From Bacillota bacterium (lineage in GTDB: Bacteria > Bacillota > Clostridia > Lachnospirales > Lachnospiraceae), in contig JAEWIZ010000008.1 of NCBI GenBank assembly GCA_023386815.1, forward strand, positions 248,001 to 312,000: a DNA stretch of 64,000 nucleotides, written 5' to 3'. How positions within the stretch are numbered: the first letter of the stretch is position 1; each line of letters starts with the position of its first letter. Made by a program: the position numbers and the translations under genes. This document shows positions 59,698-64,000 of the stretch, piece by piece. The notes beneath the pieces were generated by a model. It was not told the DNA's origin. It saw only the letters and a list, made by a program, of their open reading frames with translations, and did no database searches.

Positions 59698-60558
59698 ATG
59701 GAAACAAGAAATTCAGTATCACCGAAAGATGTAAAGCTTTACACAACAGAGCGGTTAAGAGAAGAGTTTTTAATTCAGAATCTTTTCGTACGTGGTGAGA
59801 TCAAGATGGTATATAGCCAGATTGATCGAATTATTACAGGTGCAGCTGTACCGGTAGCACCCATCTTATTAACTGCCGGAGCAGAGTTACGTGCCGATTA
59901 CTTTTTGCAAAGAAGAGAAATGGGTGTAATTAATATTGGTGGTGATGGAATCATTATTGCTGATGGAAAAGAGCATTCCTTGGATCATATGGATGGAATG
60001 TACTTAGGCTTAGGAACCCAAGAAATTGAATTCCGCAGCAAAAATATAGAGAAACCTGCGAAATTTTATTTTAATAGTGCTCCGGCACATAAGACATATC
60101 CGACTGTTTTAATTAAGCTTCAAGGAACACCAGAGGAAGGAACAATCATTATTAAAGATGAAAATAAAGTGGAGTTAGGCAGCCAGAAGGAATGTAATCA
60201 TAGAACCATTAATAAGTATATTCTCCCCGGACAGGTGGAAAGCTGCCAATTAGTCATGGGAATGACAATGCTTAAGGAAGGCAGTGTTTGGAATACAATG
60301 CCTTGCCACACACATGACAGACGTATGGAGGTCTATCTGTATTTTAATATGCAGGAAGACTCAGCAGTGATGCATTTCATGGGAGAGCCTACCCAAACAC
60401 GTCATATTGTAGTTCGAAACGAGGAAGCCATTATTTCTCCAAGCTGGTCAATTCATTCAGGCTGCGGTACAAAGGCTTATACTTTTATATGGGGTATGGT
60501 TGGAGAAAATCAGGCTTTTGATGATATGGATCATGTATCAATGGGAGAACTTTTATAA
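59698..60558 (+). CDS. kduI: 5-dehydro-4-deoxy-D-glucuronate isomerase
   Basis: This 286-residue cupin-type isomerase has the metal motif M-P-C-H-T-H-D-R-R-M-E at about 201-211 (His204, His206, Glu211). A further His is in S-P-S-W-S-I-H-S-G-C-G. It converts 4-deoxy-L-threo-5-hexosulose uronate, made by polysaccharide lyases and unsaturated-uronyl hydrolases, to 3-deoxy-D-glycero-2,5-hexodiulosonate. GAGAGGAAG precedes the ATG. kduD follows 83 bases later. Confidence 0.95.
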   Translation: METRNSVSPKDVKLYTTERLREEFLIQNLFVRGEIKMVYSQIDRIITGAAVPVAPILLTAGAELRADYFLQRREMGVINIGGDGIIIADGKEHSLDHMDGMYLGLGTQEIEFRSKNIEKPAKFYFNSAPAHKTYPTVLIKLQGTPEEGTIIIKDENKVELGSQKECNHRTINKYILPGQVESCQLVMGMTMLKEGSVWNTMPCHTHDRRMEVYLYFNMQEDSAVMHFMGEPTQTRHIVVRNEEAIISPSWSIHSGCGTKAYTFIWGMVGENQAFDDMDHVSMGELL

Positions 60559-60641
60559 GAAGCATTTGAGTCAATTGACAAGGTGAATCATCAAATTATT
60601 TAATAATGAAACAATGAAAATTATGAAAGGTTAGGTGTTAT

Positions 60642-61445
60642 ATGGATATCATGAATCGCTTTTCTTTGGAGGGTAAGATTGCCTTAGTTACCGGGGCATC
60701 TTATGGGATAGGTTTTGCTATCGCAAGTGCATATGCAGCAGCTGGTGCAACAATTGTGTTTAATGATATAAGGCAGGAATCCGTTGATAAAGGACTGGAA
60801 TCATATAAGGCAAAGGGAATTAATGCCCATGGTTATGTTTGTGATGTAACCAATGAGGAGCAGGTCACAGAAATGATAGCTCGTATCGAAAAAGAAGTGG
60901 GTGTTATCGATATTCTGGTGAATAATGCAGGAATTATCAAACGTATTCCGATGTGCGATATGACAGCAGCAGAATTTAGACAGGTAATTGATGTTGACCT
61001 AAATGCTCCATTTATTATGGCAAAAGCAGTTATTCCAAGCATGATGAAGAAGGGTCATGGCAAAATTATTAACATATGTTCCATGATGAGTGAGTTGGGA
61101 AGAGAAACGGTATCTGCTTATGCTGCAGCAAAGGGCGGACTGAAAATGTTGACGAAGAACATTGCATCTGAGTATGGTGAATTTAACATTCAGTGTAATG
61201 GTCTTGGACCAGGTTATATTGCTACGCCTCAGACAGCACCACTAAGAGAGCTTCAAGAAGATGGCTCCAGACATCCCTTCGATCAGTTCATCATTGCAAA
61301 AACACCAGCGGCACGTTGGGGTGAACCGGAAGATTTGATGGGACCTGCAATCTTTCTTGCATCCGAGGCTTCTGATTTTGTGAACGGACATGTTCTTTAT
61401 GTTGATGGTGGAATTCTTGCATACATTGGCAAACAGCCACAGTAA
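60642..61445 (+). CDS. kduD: 2-dehydro-3-deoxy-D-gluconate 5-dehydrogenase (SDR)
   Basis: This 267-residue short-chain dehydrogenase has the T-G-A-S-Y-G-I-G cofactor motif, N-N-A-G-I and the catalytic Y-A-A-A-K pair. The C-terminal region is typical of gluconate 5-dehydrogenase/KduD. It reduces the KduI product to 2-keto-3-deoxygluconate. Order and spacing after kduI support kduD over other gluconate dehydrogenases. The next gene starts 14 bases later. Confidence 0.9.
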   Translation: MDIMNRFSLEGKIALVTGASYGIGFAIASAYAAAGATIVFNDIRQESVDKGLESYKAKGINAHGYVCDVTNEEQVTEMIARIEKEVGVIDILVNNAGIIKRIPMCDMTAAEFRQVIDVDLNAPFIMAKAVIPSMMKKGHGKIINICSMMSELGRETVSAYAAAKGGLKMLTKNIASEYGEFNIQCNGLGPGYIATPQTAPLRELQEDGSRHPFDQFIIAKTPAARWGEPEDLMGPAIFLASEASDFVNGHVLYVDGGILAYIGKQPQ

Positions 61446-61459
61446 GAGAGGAAATTATA

Positions 61460-62251
61460 ATGGGGTCATTATCAATAAAAATCATAAAGAAAGATAATAC
61501 GGTGGCCGCTGCTTCCAGTGGAGAAGAAGTGACCTTGGTATATAAGGAAGGCTATGCAGAAGGAGATCGTATCTTAGTGACCTGTGAAAAAGAAGAGGCC
61601 TATTTGATGATACAATTAGATGATGCCATTGGCTATGCCTTTGTATATTTAAAGAATCATCAGATGAGTTTTACGATCCCTTTTGGGGAACATAAAATAT
61701 GCTATTCACCCAAAAGCTTCTCCGGAAACAAACATTTGCTTGGTGTCAGGTATGCGCAGCCACATGAAATTACGTCGACCAAAAACCTGGCTATAAATCC
61801 CTATGATCAGCATGAAAATGTGAATTGCTTTCCCCATGCCTCAGCAAATGTTGAGACCAGAGGAGAATCCGTTTTTGCTGCCAAGAATGCAATCAATGGA
61901 AACAGGGAAAACCATTCCCATGGGGAATGGCCATATGAATCCTGGGGTATTAATCAAAACCCGGATGCAAGAATCAAAGTGGAATTTGGAAGAACAGTTA
62001 TAACAGATAGGATTCGCTTGTATACACGAGCTGATTTTCCTCATGACAGCTGGTGGAAGCAAGTTACAATTAGTTTTTCAGATGGTACCAAGCTAGTATG
62101 GGATCTGGAGAAGACGGATCAGGCTCATGAACTGATGTTTGAAGAGAAGACAGTCGAGTGGGTAGAAATGCATCATCTGATCAAAGCAGAGGATCCTTCA
62201 CCGTTCCCAGCTCTTTCGCAAATCGAGCTATATGGAAGAGAAATAGATTAA
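61460..62251 (+). CDS. Discoidin (F5/8 type C)-like carbohydrate-binding protein, unknown function
   Basis: The 263-residue protein has no signal peptide. The first 110 residues are beta-rich and unrecognised. The second half has galactose-binding-domain-like features: A-S-A-N-V-E-T-R-G-E-S-V-F-A-A-K-N-A-I-N-G-N, W-P-Y-E-S-W-G-I-N, and the terminal S-Q-I-E-L-Y-G. Such domains bind sugars; the lack of a leader suggests an intracellular role in uronate metabolism or sensing. GAGAGGAAA precedes the ATG. It closes the kduI-kduD unit and ends in a short tandem repeat. Confidence 0.75.
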   Translation: MGSLSIKIIKKDNTVAAASSGEEVTLVYKEGYAEGDRILVTCEKEEAYLMIQLDDAIGYAFVYLKNHQMSFTIPFGEHKICYSPKSFSGNKHLLGVRYAQPHEITSTKNLAINPYDQHENVNCFPHASANVETRGESVFAAKNAINGNRENHSHGEWPYESWGINQNPDARIKVEFGRTVITDRIRLYTRADFPHDSWWKQVTISFSDGTKLVWDLEKTDQAHELMFEEKTVEWVEMHHLIKAEDPSPFPALSQIELYGREID

Positions 62252-62344
62252 AGAAGTGAAATGATTACAGAAGTGAAATACAGAAGTGAAATACAGAAGT
62301 GAAATACAGACGTGAAATACAGAAATGAAATACAGAAGCGAAAT
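62250..62344. repeat. 13-bp tandem repeat array
   Basis: Seven copies of ACAGAAGTGAAAT or single-base variants lie back to back (six from 62267 to 62344, plus one at 62250-62262 separated by GATT). The array overlaps the stop of the discoidin-like gene by two bases. GATT follows the first and last copies. It has no open frame and no spacers, so it is a minisatellite-like array, not a CRISPR. Confidence 0.85.
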
Positions 62345-62383
62345 GATTAAATAAGAAGTAACAATACAAAAGGCTGAAAAATG

Positions 62384-62436
62384 GAGTGTGAAGGAAGTGT
62401 ATTAAGAATACTTTTCTTCGCACTCGATTTCTTTTT
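62384..62436. terminator. Terminator between the kdu unit and the heparinase-like gene
   Basis: GAGTGTGAAG pairs with CTTCGCACTC (one G-T pair), with an inner AGTGTATT/AATACTT stem, followed by a T-rich tract on plus. It may also serve the convergent gene. Confidence 0.75.
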
Positions 62437-62462
62437 ACCGTTTTTGCTAACGAAGTGATTGT

Positions 62463-64000
62463 TTATTGAATGGTCATTTCTATTTCAGTCGATTCTGCCA
62501 GAATTAACATTCGATATATATTATGCTCCCAAGCCTGCAAGAGACGAGGATCCGTAATCGGTATTTCTTCTATCTTAATTAGAAGGCCACCCTTTACTGC
62601 TAAGGTTCCCAGTCTACCTATTGCCAAACGAGGATCTCGCTCGCCATACTGCAAAACAGGTTTTTCATAGGTCATTAGACTTAAGATAACCTGGTCAGAG
62701 GCTCCCATAGTGTCAGGAGTTTCTCTGAAAGTAAATGAATCTCTAATCACTATCTCCTTTTCCTTGTGCAAAATAGCATGGCGATGATAAGTTAGAAGAT
62801 TGCAATCCTTTGGATATGCGTCTGCGATATCCATCTTTATTTCACATAAGGAGTCGCTAATCTGATAAGAGACTTGTTTCGCGCGATAAGCCTCACCTTC
62901 CATTTGAAGAAAACCATTGATCGTAGGAAGGTTATGGTAAGCGGACTGCATCGTCCATATTTCATAACGCTGTGGGGAAAAAGTCTTTTTCGTATAGCTT
63001 TCGACACCAACATCAATGAACATGGGTTTTCCGTCTTTGTATATAGTAAAGCTCCCGGTATCGTTATGGTTATGGCTGTCTGCGTTATCTCCTGCCTTTA
63101 CAGCCAGATACAGATGAGTATCCCGAACAGCGAATAAGCCCACACTTGGATAGTAGATATCGGAATGATAAATAGGTAGGGAGGTATCATATGCCATGAT
63201 TTCTTTCACGGTAAATGCATTCTGCAATCGGTAATACAAATTGTTTTCCGAGGGGAGGAGCAGGGAAGCCGGCAAGCCCGATTTAAAATCTGAGGCTGCA
63301 AAGCACATCATGGCATCCTGTTGAATTCGTTTGGCAAATAAGAACTCCCTTACCCCTGCTCTTCCGGCAATGGGAGAGCAATCAGCAAAGTTGACATAAT
63401 ATTTATCCTGGATATGGGCATTTAGGATGTAGGTAGCAATATTTCTAATCTTGGGATCTTGATAGAGGGCTACAAAGGCATCTGAGGTTACCGCATTACA
63501 AAGCTCCATAACATTGAACAAACAAAGTCCCGCATGACGATAATATTGGGCGCCCTCATCGCAACAACCATCCTCCCCGTATTCTGCAAGAAAATAGTCA
63601 ATACTTTTGGAGGCTTTCAAAAAGACGGCAGCTTTTAGATGATCCTCACGATTAGTTAAGAAAACAGATAACAGCACATTTTGCGTACACCAAATGGTCC
63701 AGTTGTTCATTGGCTCCTGTCCATTTCCCATCCACCAAAAGTGATGATTTAAGTAAGGAATGAGAACCCGGTTCTCTATCTCATAACGAATGCGTTTTCT
63801 AATAAATGGACTTATTTGATCCAATTGCTGATCTAAAAGATAATATGCAGTGGCAAGGATCGCTCCGGTTTCGCAGGCAAATAAATCAAGCACAGGAGCT
63901 GTAGTATCAGGCAGCGGCAGTTGTGGAGTATCCCGGATATAGGAATTATGTGCGGGAAGTTGCCAGGCCGGTTCATCACAGATGGAGAAGATGCCGTTGA
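62463..64000 (-). CDS. Heparinase II/III-like polysaccharide lyase, 5'-truncated by window edge
   Basis: The frame on minus is open through base 64000; the GTG at 63893 is internal, not the start. About 511 residues remain. The helical N-terminal toroid has N-R-V-L-I-P-Y-L, W-M-G-N-G-Q-E-P-M-N-N-W-T, G-C-C-D-E-G-A-Q-Y-Y-R-H-A-G. The heparinase II/III beta-sandwich C-terminus has A-G-D-N-A-D-S-H-N-H-N-D-T-G-S-F and F-I-D-V-G-V-E-S-Y-T. Family members cleave uronate-containing glycans such as heparan sulfate or alginate. No signal peptide can be judged. It fits the kduI/kduD function as the source of unsaturated uronates. Confidence 0.85.
   Translation of the reverse strand, partial: NGIFSICDEPAWQLPAHNSYIRDTPQLPLPDTTAPVLDLFACETGAILATAYYLLDQQLDQISPFIRKRIRYEIENRVLIPYLNHHFWWMGNGQEPMNNWTIWCTQNVLLSVFLTNREDHLKAAVFLKASKSIDYFLAEYGEDGCCDEGAQYYRHAGLCLFNVMELCNAVTSDAFVALYQDPKIRNIATYILNAHIQDKYYVNFADCSPIAGRAGVREFLFAKRIQQDAMMCFAASDFKSGLPASLLLPSENNLYYRLQNAFTVKEIMAYDTSLPIYHSDIYYPSVGLFAVRDTHLYLAVKAGDNADSHNHNDTGSFTIYKDGKPMFIDVGVESYTKKTFSPQRYEIWTMQSAYHNLPTINGFLQMEGEAYRAKQVSYQISDSLCEIKMDIADAYPKDCNLLTYHRHAILHKEKEIVIRDSFTFRETPDTMGASDQVILSLMTYEKPVLQYGERDPRLAIGRLGTLAVKGGLLIKIEEIPITDPRLLQAWEHNIYRMLILAESTEIEMTIQ

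Noticed and set aside
62250..62344. Short repeats resembling a CRISPR array
   Set aside because: The 13-bp units are contiguous with no unique spacers, and no cas genes are present.
1..64000. Insertion sequences, prophage, integrase sites, rRNA or tRNA genes
   Set aside because: No transposase, integrase, long terminal inverted repeat, cloverleaf or rRNA-like segment was recognised on either strand by reading; a tRNAscan or IS search would be needed to exclude degenerate cases.

Overview
The window reads as a chromosomal stretch of an AT-rich, obligately fermentative Firmicute, most likely a Lachnospiraceae member of the Lachnoclostridium phytofermentans / Anaerocolumna type. The clues are the butyryl-CoA operon, NfnAB, a trimeric [FeFe] hydrogenase, two Rex paralogues, a YesM/YesN-type two-component system next to a sugar ABC transporter, strong AGGAGG ribosome binding sites, TTGACA/TATAAT promoters, and the clostridial heme/siroheme gene order. 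The species is inference; no rRNA or tRNA gene was seen. No insertion sequence, prophage or CRISPR array was found.

Layout. 1-2 kb: end of a MATE exporter and a DUF368 polyprenyl-phosphate translocase. 2.2-9.1 kb: carbohydrate ABC importer (binding lipoprotein and two permeases, no ATPase) with a histidine kinase and AraC-type response regulator. 9.2-10.5 kb: secreted SLH-domain protein. 10.7-27 kb: a redox/fermentation island with rex paralogue 1, a LysR regulator, crt-hbd-bcd-etfBA, an iron alcohol dehydrogenase, nfnAB-rex paralogue 2, and an electron-bifurcating-type hydrogenase operon ending in a small thioredoxin-like ferredoxin. 27.2-29 kb: chemoreceptor. 29-32.5 kb: methionine/cysteine genes (patB-metB on minus, metQ on plus). 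32.8-34.6 kb: an M20 peptidase and a C39-like protein. 34.7-41.6 kb: hemA-sirC-hemC-cobA/hemD-hemB-hemL, which runs from glutamyl-tRNA to uroporphyrinogen III and precorrin-2/sirohydrochlorin. 41.8-50.5 kb: sulfate uptake and activation (sbp-cysTWA, an AprA/AprB-like APS reductase pair, cysDN). 51-52.6 kb: a cysteine-free Rrf2 (CymR-like) regulator divergent from cysK. 53-58.4 kb: a Wadjet/MksBEF-type SMC operon, jetA-jetB-jetC, with no jetD beside it. 58.5-64 kb: uronate / acidic polysaccharide locus (AraC regulator, kduI, kduD, a discoidin-like protein, and a partial heparinase II/III-type protein at the right edge).

How the genes work together. The redox island moves electrons between NADH, NADPH, ferredoxin, crotonyl-CoA, aldehydes and protons. 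Rex-like operators lie in front of the butyrate and hydrogenase operons. The siroheme operon would supply the cofactor of sulfite reductase (not in the window), and the sulfate operon would make sulfite for it. CysK and MetB then make cysteine and cystathionine.

Most notable observations. (1) A 17-bp inverted repeat, CATAY-N7-RTATG, lies just downstream of the -10 element of metQ, the sulfate operon, cysK and the rrf2 gene itself, with one more copy in the metB-metQ intergenic region. It looks like the operator of a local sulfur regulon. (2) A JetABC operon lacks the nuclease subunit. (3) A heterodimeric ATP sulfurylase is paired with AprAB-like reductase genes, with an unexplained C-terminal extension on CysN. 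(4) Tandem ATATCGATAT palindromes precede the alcohol dehydrogenase and overlap the -10 of rex paralogue 1. (5) A pair of GCCGTT/AACGGC palindromes flanks the Rex site of the hydrogenase promoter.
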